This document shows, piece after piece, positions 32,937-43,707 of a stretch of 64,000 bases of DNA. The translations under genes were made by a program, and so were the position numbers. Each line of letters begins with the position of its first letter. Within the stretch, counting starts at the first letter, position 1. The notes beneath the pieces were generated by a model. That model made no database searches. It saw only the letters and a program-made list of their open reading frames with translations, and was not told the origin of the DNA. Location: assembly GCA_031553215.1 (NCBI GenBank), contig JAVBLW010000003.1:186001-250000 (forward strand), in the 5' to 3' direction. This DNA comes from JAVBLW01 sp031553215 (GTDB lineage Bacteria; Bacillota_I; Bacilli_A; Acholeplasmatales; Anaeroplasmataceae).

Positions 32937-35228
32937 TTACTTCATGAATACATACGGTGTAATATTTTCCATATTTTCTTCGCCTAAAGTTCTAAATGGA
33001 ATCTCAGGATCGTTTATATAAATAGTATTATCAATTATCGGTTTTTTATCTAAAAGTCTTCTAGTTAAAGATGTTTGTCTAAAATCATCGTTAGTTGTTA
33101 TTCCTTGAATAAATGAAGTATATTTACCAATAATTATTAATTTTTGTTTTGCTCTTGTTACTGCTGTGTAAATTAATTTTCTTTTTAACATAGTAAAATA
33201 ACTTGGAACAATTGGCATAATGACATTTTTATATTCACTACCTTGGCTTTTATGAATACTTATTGCATAAGCTAGGGTTAGATTTTCAAAATTTGTAGGA
33301 TTATAATTAACCATCAATCCATCAAAATCAATTATTAAATATTCATTATCCTCATCTTTAACAATATCCTTTATATATCCAATATCACCATTCATTATAT
33401 TTAGTATTGGATCATTTTTTAATTGTAATACCTTGTCATTAACTTTGAATAATTTTGTTCCTCTTACAATCATTTTTTCATTTGGATTAAATTTTTCTTG
33501 AATTACTTTATTGATATTATCAATACCTGCAACTCCACTATACATTGGAATAAGTATTTGTAAATCAGTTATTAAGTTCCCACCTTTTTCAATAAAGTTC
33601 TTAGTAAATAATTCAATTTTCTCTACTACCATTGAAGAGTCACAATCATAGTACATAACTTCTTTTTTTTCTCTAAAATTATTAAAATTAACATTTTGAT
33701 TTTTTATATCAATTGATAATTTTATAATATCACTATCCATTGCTTGTCGCATTACTTCATTTAATCTCGATACCTTAATAGTATTTGAAGCAATCAGATC
33801 ATGTAATACATTACCAGGTCCAATGCTAGGTAATTGGAATTCATCACCGACAATAATTACCTTGCAAGAATTTGGAATTGCTTTAAAGAAATTATAGGCT
33901 AAATTGATATCAATCATTGACGCTTCATCGATAATAATGGTTTTTGCGCTTAATAAATTATCTTCATTATACGTAAATTCAAGATTATAATTATAACCTA
34001 AAGCTTTATGGATTGTACTTGCTTGAATATTTGTACTTTCAGATAGTCTTTTAGCGGCTCTTCCTGTAGGTGCTACTAATAATAATTGATTTTGAAAATC
34101 ATCTTCATCAATTTTTGTTTTTTGTAAGCAAGCAAGCATATTTAATATTCCCTTTATAATAGTTGTTTTACCAGTTCCTGGTCCTCCAGTTATAATCGAA
34201 ATATTTGAATTTATAGAATTAAAAATTGCTTCTTTTTGACTATATGTATAATTTATTTCATACGCTTTTTCTATTTCATCTAAATAAGTATTTAATTTAT
34301 TTTGATCATATATTTTAGTATTTGCAGTATTGTTTTTTATTAAACATATTTTTTTACTGAAATTAATTTCATTTTCATATAAATATCTTATATAAATTCT
34401 ATTTTCTTCTTTTATAAGTCGATTATCTTCAATAAGATTAGAAATGCATCTTTCAATTGTTTCTACTGCTATTAATTCTTCTGTTATACCTTTATTTAAT
34501 AAATTTTGGGCACTATTTATTAGCTGAACATCCGTCAAAAAAACAAATCCATTAGTATTACAAACGTAATTAAGAGTATATAATAATCCTTCTCTTATTC
34601 TAAGTTCATCATGAATACTAAATCCAATTGTTAATGCTAAATTATCACTTTTAGTAAAGCCATAACCATCTACTTCATAAATTAAACGGTATGGATTACT
34701 TTTTATTTTTGATATAGTTTCATTACCATAATTATCATATAATTTTTTAATCATATTGGCAGTAAGACCATAATTATATAATTCAACATATGTTTCTTCG
34801 TTTGATTTGTTTTCCATTAATGCATCATATATTTGTTTTTGTTTTTTTTCTGGAATTTGAACTAAGTTAAGGATTGTATAGTCCTTTTCTATTAATTCTA
34901 AACAGTTTTTTCCTAGCACTTCATAAATCTTAGTTGCAGTTTTCTCGCCAATCCCTTTAAAAAGATCACTAGATAGAAAGGAAATAATACCTTCTTTAGA
35001 ATCAATATCGAGTCTTTTAAAAGTAGATACTTTAAACTGAGTACCAAATTTTTGATGTTCTATATATTCACCAAAAAATTCATATCTTAATTCTTCACTT
35101 AATAATGGAAAATAACCAACAACGGTCATTTCATCATCGTCATCGGTTATTATTTTCACTACCTTATAAAGTGAATCTTCTGCCTGATATATAAAGTTTT
35201 TAATTTTCCCAATTACACTTTCAGACAT
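32937..35228 (-). CDS. recD2: ATP-dependent 5'-3' DNA helicase RecD2
   Basis: 764 residues from the ATG at 35228 (GAGGTGAT upstream; the open frame before that reaches into mnmA). N-terminal OB-like region, a helix-hairpin-helix region (about 85-150, GIGEKTATKIYEVLG), then superfamily 1B motor: Walker A ITGGPGTGKTT, LLVAPTGRAAKRL, IIIDEASMID (Walker B), GDEFQLPSIGPG, and C-terminal LAYAISIHKSQGSEY and YTAVTRAKQ. The N-terminal extension marks RecD2 rather than RecD of RecBCD. Starts about 10 nt after mnmA, as in Bacillus. Confidence 0.95.
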   Translation of the reverse strand: MSESVIGKIKNFIYQAEDSLYKVVKIITDDDDEMTVVGYFPLLSEELRYEFFGEYIEHQKFGTQFKVSTFKRLDIDSKEGIISFLSSDLFKGIGEKTATKIYEVLGKNCLELIEKDYTILNLVQIPEKKQKQIYDALMENKSNEETYVELYNYGLTANMIKKLYDNYGNETISKIKSNPYRLIYEVDGYGFTKSDNLALTIGFSIHDELRIREGLLYTLNYVCNTNGFVFLTDVQLINSAQNLLNKGITEELIAVETIERCISNLIEDNRLIKEENRIYIRYLYENEINFSKKICLIKNNTANTKIYDQNKLNTYLDEIEKAYEINYTYSQKEAIFNSINSNISIITGGPGTGKTTIIKGILNMLACLQKTKIDEDDFQNQLLLVAPTGRAAKRLSESTNIQASTIHKALGYNYNLEFTYNEDNLLSAKTIIIDEASMIDINLAYNFFKAIPNSCKVIIVGDEFQLPSIGPGNVLHDLIASNTIKVSRLNEVMRQAMDSDIIKLSIDIKNQNVNFNNFREKKEVMYYDCDSSMVVEKIELFTKNFIEKGGNLITDLQILIPMYSGVAGIDNINKVIQEKFNPNEKMIVRGTKLFKVNDKVLQLKNDPILNIMNGDIGYIKDIVKDEDNEYLIIDFDGLMVNYNPTNFENLTLAYAISIHKSQGSEYKNVIMPIVPSYFTMLKRKLIYTAVTRAKQKLIIIGKYTSFIQGITTNDDFRQTSLTRRLLDKKPIIDNTIYINDPEIPFRTLGEENMENITPYVFMK

Positions 35229-35238
35229 TAAATCACCT

Positions 35239-36372
<1,134 letters not shown>

Positions 36373-36392
36373 ATTCTCACCACAATCTATTA

Positions 36393-36956
36393 CTACCATT
36401 TGTTTTGTAAATTATTTTCTATTATATAATTATATACCTTTTCATGTAACATTTCTTTATTTTTGCTTAAGTTTTCACGTATTTTTGTAGAGCTTATTTC
36501 TGAATCAAAATCTAAAATGATAAAATTCTTTATATATTCGTGTAATTCCTCGGCTAAAAATTCTTTTATATCAATATTTCCTCTAGAGATAATTATAAAT
36601 TTATATTCCATAACTAAGCTTTTATAATTTCTCCATTTTGTAATATTTACTATATTATCAGCACCCATTACAAAATGGATATTATCATAGTTTTTACTTA
36701 ATTTTTCTAAAGTACTATACGTACCTTTATAATCGGCGGTATTTGTTTCAATATCACTAACCACTGCATCACCTTGAAACATAAGATTAAGCATGTTTAT
36801 ACGATCATATGAAGGCAACAATTCCTTTTCATCATAGTTATTCCCAACTGGAATAATTATAATGTTTTCTGGATTAAATTTTCTTTTTAATTCATCAACA
36901 ATTTCAAAATGTGCCAATGTAGGGGGATTAAATGATCCACCATATACAATATTCAT
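36393..36956 (-). CDS. nadD: Nicotinate-nucleotide adenylyltransferase
   Basis: 187 residues from the ATG at 36956 (GGTGAT 5 nt upstream). Transfers AMP to NaMN in NAD synthesis. Nucleotidyltransferase signatures GGSFNPPTLAHF and EISSTKIRENLS, with the central MGADNIVNITKWR. The first signature has Thr where the common form H-x-G-H has its first His. Works with nadB and nadC at 62051-64000. Stands between murD and mnmA; the usual partners yqeK and rsfS are absent. Confidence 0.9.
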   Translation of the reverse strand: MNIVYGGSFNPPTLAHFEIVDELKRKFNPENIIIIPVGNNYDEKELLPSYDRINMLNLMFQGDAVVSDIETNTADYKGTYSTLEKLSKNYDNIHFVMGADNIVNITKWRNYKSLVMEYKFIIISRGNIDIKEFLAEELHEYIKNFIILDFDSEISSTKIRENLSKNKEMLHEKVYNYIIENNLQNKW

Positions 36957-37014
36957 ATTAATCACCGTCTATATGATATCACAAATTATCCATTTTATAA
37001 ATATACAAGTAAAT

Positions 37015-38253
37015 TTAATCAGCCTTTTGTTTTAGATATCCCTCTACTATATTATCAAAGTCTTCTCCTCTTTGGATATAACTTTCATATTGATCATATG
37101 ATGCACACATAGGAGAAAATAAAATATACTCATCAAGTCTTTCATTTAAGGAACATAATGTAGCTTCTTTTAATGTATCAAATTCTTTTACTTCTATTTG
37201 ATGTTTTAAGAAAAATTCTTTTATCTTGTTTTTACTTTCACCATATACATAAACTTTTTTTATTCTATTTAATACATCATATAAATTATCAATATTATCT
37301 TTTCTATCATATCCACCACAAATTAAATTTACTTCATTAAAATTAGTTATTGCGGCCATTGTAGAGTAGATATTTGTACTCTTTGCATCATTATATAAAT
37401 AATCTGATTTTTTTTGCATACGATATTTTACACCTTCAAAGGTAAGTAAAACTTCTTTAATATCCTTAGTATCAATATTAAGAATTTTTCCTACACAAAT
37501 CGCAGCCATTGCATTTAAAAGATTATGTTTACCTAAAATTTTTATTTTATTAGTTTTGATTATCTTTTCTTTTTTAAAGTAAATATATCCATTATATTCA
37601 TAACAATCGGCTAGTTTACTATCTAATGAAAAACTATATTTATTAATTTCTAAGTTTTTAGCTAATTTTCTTAGATTTATATCATCATAATAATAAACCA
37701 AATGTTCATCAGTTGTTTGTCTTGTAACAAGTTTTTTCTTAGCTTGAAAATAATTATAAAAACTTCCATGATGATCTAAATGGCATGGACTTATATTAAG
37801 CATAACTGAAATTTTAGGATGAAAAGTTAAACATCCTTCTAATTGAAAACTAGATAATTCACAAACAAATAAGTCCGCTTCTTTATTGTCTAGTATTGCA
37901 TCACTAACACTATACCCAATATTTCCACATGCTATAGCGCTTAGTCTCTTATTAATTATTTTTGTTACTAATTCAGTAGTGGTAGTTTTTCCATTACTAC
38001 CTGTTATTCCTACAAAGAAATGATTATATAACATATATACTAATTCTATATCAGTAATAACTTTTATCTTCATATATTCAAAATCTTTTATTACTTTTTC
38101 ACTATATTTTATACCAGGACTTTTTATAACTAAATCATAGTCATATCTCTTTACTTCACTTAATTCTAGGATATCGTAATCAAATTTAAAATCATTCAAT
38201 ATTCTTTCTACACCTTTTGTGCTTACACCATTTCCTAATACAAGTATCTTCAT
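37015..38253 (-). CDS. murD: UDP-N-acetylmuramoylalanine--D-glutamate ligase
   Basis: 412 residues, slightly shorter than usual (430-450). Adds D-Glu to UDP-MurNAc-Ala. Motifs: N-terminal Rossmann VLGNGVSTKGVERIL, IKSPGIKYS, ATP loop GITGSNGKTTTTELV, ELSSFQLEG, NISPCHLDHHGSF, YNDAKSTN and LICGGYDRKDN. GGGTGAT precedes the ATG. Not in an operon with other mur genes here; murE and mraY lie about 5 kb away. Confidence 0.96.
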   Translation of the reverse strand: MKILVLGNGVSTKGVERILNDFKFDYDILELSEVKRYDYDLVIKSPGIKYSEKVIKDFEYMKIKVITDIELVYMLYNHFFVGITGSNGKTTTTELVTKIINKRLSAIACGNIGYSVSDAILDNKEADLFVCELSSFQLEGCLTFHPKISVMLNISPCHLDHHGSFYNYFQAKKKLVTRQTTDEHLVYYYDDINLRKLAKNLEINKYSFSLDSKLADCYEYNGYIYFKKEKIIKTNKIKILGKHNLLNAMAAICVGKILNIDTKDIKEVLLTFEGVKYRMQKKSDYLYNDAKSTNIYSTMAAITNFNEVNLICGGYDRKDNIDNLYDVLNRIKKVYVYGESKNKIKEFFLKHQIEVKEFDTLKEATLCSLNERLDEYILFSPMCASYDQYESYIQRGEDFDNIVEGYLKQKAD

Positions 38254-38294
38254 CCTATCACCCTATTACATGATATGCATAAGGGCTTTAAAAT

Positions 38295-38330
38295 AGAAAA
38301 AAAGTGTTAAAAATTATTTTTTTAACACAT
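38295..38330 (-). terminator. Terminator of first degV
   Basis: GTGTTAAAAA/TTTTTAACAC with 5-nt loop and T-run; overlaps the stop codon. Confidence 0.8.
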
Positions 38331-39177
38331 ATAATATTCCTATTGTACCTTTTCCACAATGGCTACTAATTACACATCCTGCATTAGTAATCATTATTTC
38401 TTTAGTTTGAATTATTTTTTCTAATTCTGTTTTTAAATAAATAGAATATTCATCACCCATTGAATGAGTTACCATTACAACATCGCCATCTAAATATTCT
38501 TTATCTTTTTCAATAATATTTAATAAAGCATCTAAGGCAACCTTCATTTTACCACGAGGTTTTTTCATTACATCCATTTTACCATCACGAACTGATATAA
38601 TAGGTTTAATTTTTAAAACTGTTCCAAGTAGATGGGCAATACTGCTACATCTTCCACCCTTATATAAATAATCCATCTTTTCTATTGCAAATTGACTTCT
38701 TACTAAAGGAATTATTTCTTCCATTTTTCTTACTATTTGTGAAGTAGATAATTCACCAGATTCAACCATTTTAGCTGCCTTTAGAACAGTTAATCCTATT
38801 CCTGAAGATAAATTCATTGAGTCTACAATAAATATTCTATTTCCGATTTCATCAATCATATTCTTTGCGATATTAGCATTATTAAATGTACTTGACATCT
38901 TTGAACTTATACCAGTATATATGACGTCATATCCTTGATCATAATATTTTTTAAATATTTCATAAAACCCATTTATTGTATATGCCGCCGTTTTTGGTAG
39001 TATTTTTTTCTCATCAACTAAATTGTAAAGTGTCTTTGTATCTATATTTACACCATCTAAATAGCTTTCTTCTTCGAAATTAACAAATAACGGAACTACA
39101 TCTATATCATATTTTTTTAATGTTTCAGGCATTAAATCAACTGTACTATCTGTAATAATTTTAACTTTATTACTCAT
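38314..39177 (-). CDS. DegV-family fatty-acid-binding protein (copy 1)
   Basis: 287 residues from ATG 39177 (alternative GTG 39189). Fatty-acid-binding protein of the FakB type, which presents acyl chains to the FakA kinase. Motifs: KIITDSTVDL, PLFVNF, SYLDGVNI, KTAAYT for the variable loop, GISSKMSSTFNN, VDSMNLSSGIGLTVL, YKGGRCSS, KIKPIISV. Paralogue of the gene at 45352. No fakA seen in the window. AGGAG is upstream but not ideally spaced for either start. Confidence 0.9.
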   Translation of the reverse strand: MSNKVKIITDSTVDLMPETLKKYDIDVVPLFVNFEEESYLDGVNIDTKTLYNLVDEKKILPKTAAYTINGFYEIFKKYYDQGYDVIYTGISSKMSSTFNNANIAKNMIDEIGNRIFIVDSMNLSSGIGLTVLKAAKMVESGELSTSQIVRKMEEIIPLVRSQFAIEKMDYLYKGGRCSSIAHLLGTVLKIKPIISVRDGKMDVMKKPRGKMKVALDALLNIIEKDKEYLDGDVVMVTHSMGDEYSIYLKTELEKIIQTKEIMITNAGCVISSHCGKGTIGILYVLKK

Positions 39178-39241
39178 ATATTCACACACACTCCTAATGT
39201 GGTCTATTATACCATTTTTTCATCTTTTTTCTACATTATAT

Positions 39242-39276
39242 TAATAAATAAAGGCAAATTCATGAAATTTGCCTTT
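39242..39276 (-). terminator. Terminator of P-type ATPase gene
   Basis: AAAGGCAAATT/AATTTGCCTTT with 5-nt loop, then ATTTATT on the minus strand. Confidence 0.7.
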
Positions 39277-39280
39277 AAAT

Positions 39281-41926
39281 TTAAATAGTTTTATTCTTTA
39301 ATGATTTTCTTTGGATAAATTTTATAATTTCCATAATAGGGATAATAGAAACCGCAATTGCAATTGCAACTAAATATTCTACAAAATTAATATGTTCAAA
39401 TCCAAATGCATTTGATAAGAATGGAACATAAACTACCGCAGTAGTAAATACTAATGAAGCAATCATAGAAAGCCATAAATATTTATTTCTTGTTTCAAGT
39501 TTAAATATTGATCCTGTTCTTGATCTCATATTGAATGAATGGAAAATTTCTACTAATGATAATGTCAAGAAAGCCATTGTCATTCCATCACTACTATTAG
39601 CAATTTCCCATACACCTGATTCAATACGGTGACCTATAAAATAGGCTGCTAAAGTAAGAACTGTAATTAAAATACCTTGAATCAAGATATCAGTTCCCAT
39701 GTGATTAGCAAATATTCCATCTTTTGAATCACGAGGTGCTTTTTTAGTACTATCCTTTTCACTTTTTTCCATACCTAAAGCTAGAGCAGGGAAACAGTCA
39801 GTAGTTAGATTGATCCATAATAAATGAGCAGGTTTTAAAATTGTAAATCCTAACAAGGTTGCAATAAATATTGATAATACTTCTGCAAGATTCGATGATA
39901 ATAAGAATTGAATTGATTTTCTAATATTATCATAAATTCTTCTTCCTTCTCCAACTGCTGAAACAATAGTTGCAAAATTATCATCAGCCAATACCATATC
40001 TGCAACATTTTTTGTTACATCAGTACCAGTAATACCCATACCTACACCAATATCAGCATTTTTTATTGATGGAGCATCATTAACACCATCACCAGTCATA
40101 GCAGTAATTTTCCCAATACTCTTCCAAGCTTTTACAATACGTACTTTATGTTCTGGTTGAACACGCGCATATACTGAATATTTTTCAATATTTTGTTCTA
40201 ATTCCGCATCACTTAGTTCATTTAAGTCAGATCCAGTTATAGCATGAGTGTTGTTAGTTAAAATACCTAATTGTTCTGCAATCGCAACTGCTGTATCTTT
40301 GTGGTCTCCAGTAATCATTATTACTCTAATACCAGCCTCTTTACATTCAGCTACCGCATCTTTTACTTCAGGTCGGATTGGGTCTATCATACCAACAAGG
40401 CCAATAAAACATAAATCCTCTTCTAAATCAGAAGCCTCAAATGTAGTTGGAGTATATTTACATTTTTTATATGCAGCACTTAATACTCTTAATGCCTTTG
40501 TAGCCATCCTCTTATTATTAGTTAAGATCATTTCTTTATGTTTATCAGTAATTAAAACTTCTTTTCCATCTTCTAAAATATATTTACATTTTTTTAAGAC
40601 TTCATCTAAAGCACCTTTAGTGAATTGAATAACATTTCCATCCTTATCTTTATGAACAGTAGACATCATCTTACGCATTGAATCAAATGGTGCCTCTCCA
40701 ATACGAATGTATTCTTTTTTCAAGTCATTTTTATTTAATTTAAGAGAATTTGCATAATTAACTAAAGCAGCTTCAGTTGGTTCACCAATAGTTTCGCCAT
40801 CTACTATCTCTGCATCATTACATAATGCCAATGTAGTCGCTAACAATTTAGTATCTTGACTAAATTGTTCTACAACTGTCATTTTATTTTGAGTTAATGT
40901 ACCTGTTTTATCAGAACAAATTATTTGTGTACATCCTAATGTTTCAACTGCAGTAAGTTTTCTTATAATTGCATGTCTTTTTGACATGTTAGTAACACCT
41001 ATTGAAAGGACAATTGTTACTACCGCTGCTAATCCCTCTGGAATAGCCGCAACAGCTAAGCTTACCGCAACCATGAATGTATCTAATATTTGTTCAGCAT
41101 CTAATGAATTTGCATGTCTTATTAAGTCAATAGCAAAAATTAAAACACAGATTGCAAGTACTAAAATACTTAATATTTTACTTAATTGATTTAATTTCTT
41201 TTGTAATGGAGTATCTTCGTTTTTAGCTAATGTTAAGGCAGTTGCAATTTTACCCATTTCGGTATTCATTCCAGTACCTACTACAACAGCTTTACCACGA
41301 CCATATACTATATTACTTCCCATATAGATCATATTTTTTCGGTCACCTAGTAAAACATCTTTATCTCCCTCTACCTTGATTGCTTCTTCAATCTTAGTAA
41401 CTGGAACAGATTCTCCTGTTAAGGCAGCCTCTTCAACTTTTAATGATGCACACTCTAAAATACGGCAATCGGCAGGAACAGAGTCTCCAGCTTCAATTAA
41501 AACAATGTCACCAGGAACTAAATCTTCACTTTGAATTGTTTGAATTTTATCATCTCTAATTACCTTTGTTGTAGCCTTAGACATTTCTTGAAGTGCTTCA
41601 ATGGCTTTTTCAGCTTTGCTTTCTTGATAAACACCTAATACCGCATTAATAATTACTACAACCATTATTATAATAACATCAGCAAATGATTCGTCAGCAT
41701 AAATAGCTGTTGCTAATGAAATTATAGCAGCAATAATAAGAACGATAACCATTGGATCAACTAATTGAAGAAGGAATTTTTCAATAATTGATTCTTTTTT
41801 TCCTGCTTCTAATTTATTTTTACCGTATTTGATTATTCTTTCTTCAATATCTTTTCCTTTTAATCCATGTTCACTAGTATTGTTATACTTTAGAACCTCT
41901 TCTTTTTCTACTAAATACTCTTTCAT
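39281..41926 (-). CDS. Cation-exporting P-type ATPase (Ca2+/Mn2+ type IIA)
   Basis: 881 residues, about ten membrane helices. N-terminal cytosolic domain (EVLKYNNTSEHGLKG), actuator TGESVPVTK (about residue 165), helix 4 IPEGLAAVVTIVLSIG with the ion-binding PEGL motif, phosphorylation site CSDKTGTLTQNK, nucleotide domain KGALDEVLKKC, hinge MTGDGVNDAPSIK, helix 6 WINLTTDCFPALALG. Sequence looks like SERCA/PMR1-type calcium pumps. But it starts 12 nt after mntP, which lies behind a Mn2+ riboswitch, so manganese export is a strong alternative. Confidence 0.93.
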   Translation of the reverse strand: MKEYLVEKEEVLKYNNTSEHGLKGKDIEERIIKYGKNKLEAGKKESIIEKFLLQLVDPMVIVLIIAAIISLATAIYADESFADVIIIMVVVIINAVLGVYQESKAEKAIEALQEMSKATTKVIRDDKIQTIQSEDLVPGDIVLIEAGDSVPADCRILECASLKVEEAALTGESVPVTKIEEAIKVEGDKDVLLGDRKNMIYMGSNIVYGRGKAVVVGTGMNTEMGKIATALTLAKNEDTPLQKKLNQLSKILSILVLAICVLIFAIDLIRHANSLDAEQILDTFMVAVSLAVAAIPEGLAAVVTIVLSIGVTNMSKRHAIIRKLTAVETLGCTQIICSDKTGTLTQNKMTVVEQFSQDTKLLATTLALCNDAEIVDGETIGEPTEAALVNYANSLKLNKNDLKKEYIRIGEAPFDSMRKMMSTVHKDKDGNVIQFTKGALDEVLKKCKYILEDGKEVLITDKHKEMILTNNKRMATKALRVLSAAYKKCKYTPTTFEASDLEEDLCFIGLVGMIDPIRPEVKDAVAECKEAGIRVIMITGDHKDTAVAIAEQLGILTNNTHAITGSDLNELSDAELEQNIEKYSVYARVQPEHKVRIVKAWKSIGKITAMTGDGVNDAPSIKNADIGVGMGITGTDVTKNVADMVLADDNFATIVSAVGEGRRIYDNIRKSIQFLLSSNLAEVLSIFIATLLGFTILKPAHLLWINLTTDCFPALALGMEKSEKDSTKKAPRDSKDGIFANHMGTDILIQGILITVLTLAAYFIGHRIESGVWEIANSSDGMTMAFLTLSLVEIFHSFNMRSRTGSIFKLETRNKYLWLSMIASLVFTTAVVYVPFLSNAFGFEHINFVEYLVAIAIAVSIIPIMEIIKFIQRKSLKNKTI

Positions 41927-41938
41927 TCTAGAAACCTC

Positions 41939-42508
41939 CTATAAAACGTCAATTAAATATTCTATAAATATCTTTAGCCCAATTGCTATTAATATGCCTC
42001 CACCAAGAAAAAAGGCCTTTTTACTTAACCATGTTCCAAACTTCTTACCAATCACTACAGCTAATATAGTTAGTAAAAATGTAATCACTGCAATAATTCC
42101 GAAAGATAATAACGCAACGGATATTGATTTAGATACAAATAACACCCCAACTGTCAATGCATCAATCGAAGTCGCAATTGCTTGAAAAACTAATCCTTTA
42201 ATAGTGAATTTGTTTTCTTCAACTTCATCATCATCATTTTTTACACCATCAATAATCATTTTACCACCAATAGCACATAACATTACTAATGCTATCCATG
42301 GTAGAAATTTTGATATTGCATTAGTAAATACACTACCTGCAAAATATCCAATTGTTGGCATTACTCCTTGGAATAATCCAAAAAACAATGCAATTAGAAG
42401 AATTCTTCGTTTCTTCATCTTTGGATCAGTAAGTCCATTTGTCATACCTACACAAGCGGCATCCATTGATAAACCTACACCTAGAAAAACTGTTTCAATA
42501 ATATTCAT
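41939..42508 (-). CDS. mntP: Manganese efflux pump MntP
   Basis: 189 residues, six membrane helices. Conserved acidic residues of the family: VGLSMDAACVGMTNGL in helix 1 and ATSIDALTVGVLF in helix 4 (paired Asp in membrane). GGKMIIDG and GKKFGTWLSKKAFFLGG are also family-typical. GAGAGGT is 6 nt before the ATG. The yybP-ykoY riboswitch lies directly upstream, so expression should rise at high Mn2+. Confidence 0.95.
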   Translation of the reverse strand: MNIIETVFLGVGLSMDAACVGMTNGLTDPKMKKRRILLIALFFGLFQGVMPTIGYFAGSVFTNAISKFLPWIALVMLCAIGGKMIIDGVKNDDDEVEENKFTIKGLVFQAIATSIDALTVGVLFVSKSISVALLSFGIIAVITFLLTILAVVIGKKFGTWLSKKAFFLGGGILIAIGLKIFIEYLIDVL

Positions 42509-42531
42509 TTTATACCTCTCACAACATCTAA

Positions 42532-42708
42532 TAAAAAAACCAAGTATAGCTAACTACTACACTTGGTCAATGACAAATTATAAAGTCATGTATAGCCGTT
42601 GCTGTACATGAGTCTCATTATTTAAGGCAAGCCAGGCCGAAACGACCAGGATGTTGACTTTGCCACGTAAAATACGCAAATTACTCCCTCACGAGGTATT
42701 TTTATTTC
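42532..42708 (-). ncRNA. yybP-ykoY manganese riboswitch
   Basis: Minus strand: GAGGGAGTA (42690-42682), AAAGTCAACATCC (42661-42649; the conserved GTCAACAT), CTGGTCG...CGGCCTGG, ending in the terminator ACCAAGTGTAG/CTATACTTGGT with TTTTTTT (42567-42532). The GGGAGTA plus GTCAACAT pattern and the mntP gene downstream identify the family; by established knowledge Mn2+ binding favours read-through. Confidence 0.9.
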
Positions 42709-42714
42709 CCTTAT

Positions 42715-42743
42715 ATAATAAACCAACTTACATTTTTTGTCAA
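42715..42743 (-). promoter_or_regulatory. Promoter of mntP riboswitch
   Basis: TTGACA (42743-42738), 17 nt, TATTAT (42720-42715) on the minus strand. Confidence 0.75.
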
Positions 42744-42749
42744 GTTTTT

Positions 42750-43706
42750 TTATCTTATAAAATTAAAAAGTAATATTCCTAAAAAACAAAATATTATGCT
42801 AACTCCATAAAAAATCATTATAACCATAGTTTCACTTATTTTACTTAATTCCATATGATGATGTAAAGGAGCCATTTTAAAGATTCTTTTTCCCTTTGTA
42901 AGCTTAAAATATGTTACTTGAATGATGACACTTAATGTTTCTATCACAAAGACACCGCCTAATAAAAGAATCATTAGTTCTTGTTTCAAAAGTATAGAGA
43001 TACTTGCTAAAGCAGCACCAATTGCAAGCGATCCGGTATCTCCCATAAATAACTTAGCTTTTGGTAAATTATAATATAAAAATCCTAAAAGTGCACCAAT
43101 AAAAGCACATATAAATATAGACACTTCTTTTTCTCCAAGTTCTAAAGCCATATATAAGAATCCTATTAGTGCTATAACAGTCACACCACCACATAAACCA
43201 TCGACACCATCAGTGATATTACATGCATTACTACTACTTATCAGCATTAATAAAATTAATATTCCATACAGCCATTTCAGTTCTAAATAATATCCAAATA
43301 AATTAACCTTTGTTGATAATCCCATTTTCAAATAAAGAATAAAACATATCGTTGCAATAATGATTTGTAAAAATAGTTTCATTCCTGCTTTTATTCCCTC
43401 ATTATTCTTTTTAACAACGATTAAATAATCGTCTACAAATCCTAATATGAAAAAGCTTAAAAATGGTAGTATTAAGAAAGCTGTTTTCTTAAAATCTATA
43501 TCTCTTATTTGGAAAAGATAAACAACTATTGTAGTTATTACAAATACTATTCCACCCATTGTTATAGTACCATTCTTCTTTTTATGAGACGCAGGTCCTA
43601 ATTCTCGTTCTGTTTGTTGCAATTTTTTTGCGTATTTTATATAAAAGTAATAAAAAATTAATGATATAGCAAATGCTATTAATATTGAAAAAAATAATTG
43701 CTTCAT
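42750..43706 (-). CDS. mraY: Phospho-N-acetylmuramoyl-pentapeptide transferase
   Basis: 318 residues from the ATG at 43706 (GGAGG upstream). Forms lipid I. About ten membrane helices; catalytic DD pair in FVDDYLIVVKKN, NITDGVDGL (Asp), and FMGDTGSL. APLHHHMELS is the C-terminal HHH motif. Starts just after the murE stop, so one operon. Confidence 0.96.
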   Translation of the reverse strand: MKQLFFSILIAFAISLIFYYFYIKYAKKLQQTERELGPASHKKKNGTITMGGIVFVITTIVVYLFQIRDIDFKKTAFLILPFLSFFILGFVDDYLIVVKKNNEGIKAGMKLFLQIIIATICFILYLKMGLSTKVNLFGYYLELKWLYGILILLMLISSSNACNITDGVDGLCGGVTVIALIGFLYMALELGEKEVSIFICAFIGALLGFLYYNLPKAKLFMGDTGSLAIGAALASISILLKQELMILLLGGVFVIETLSVIIQVTYFKLTKGKRIFKMAPLHHHMELSKISETMVIMIFYGVSIIFCFLGILLFNFIR

Positions 43707-43707
43707 A

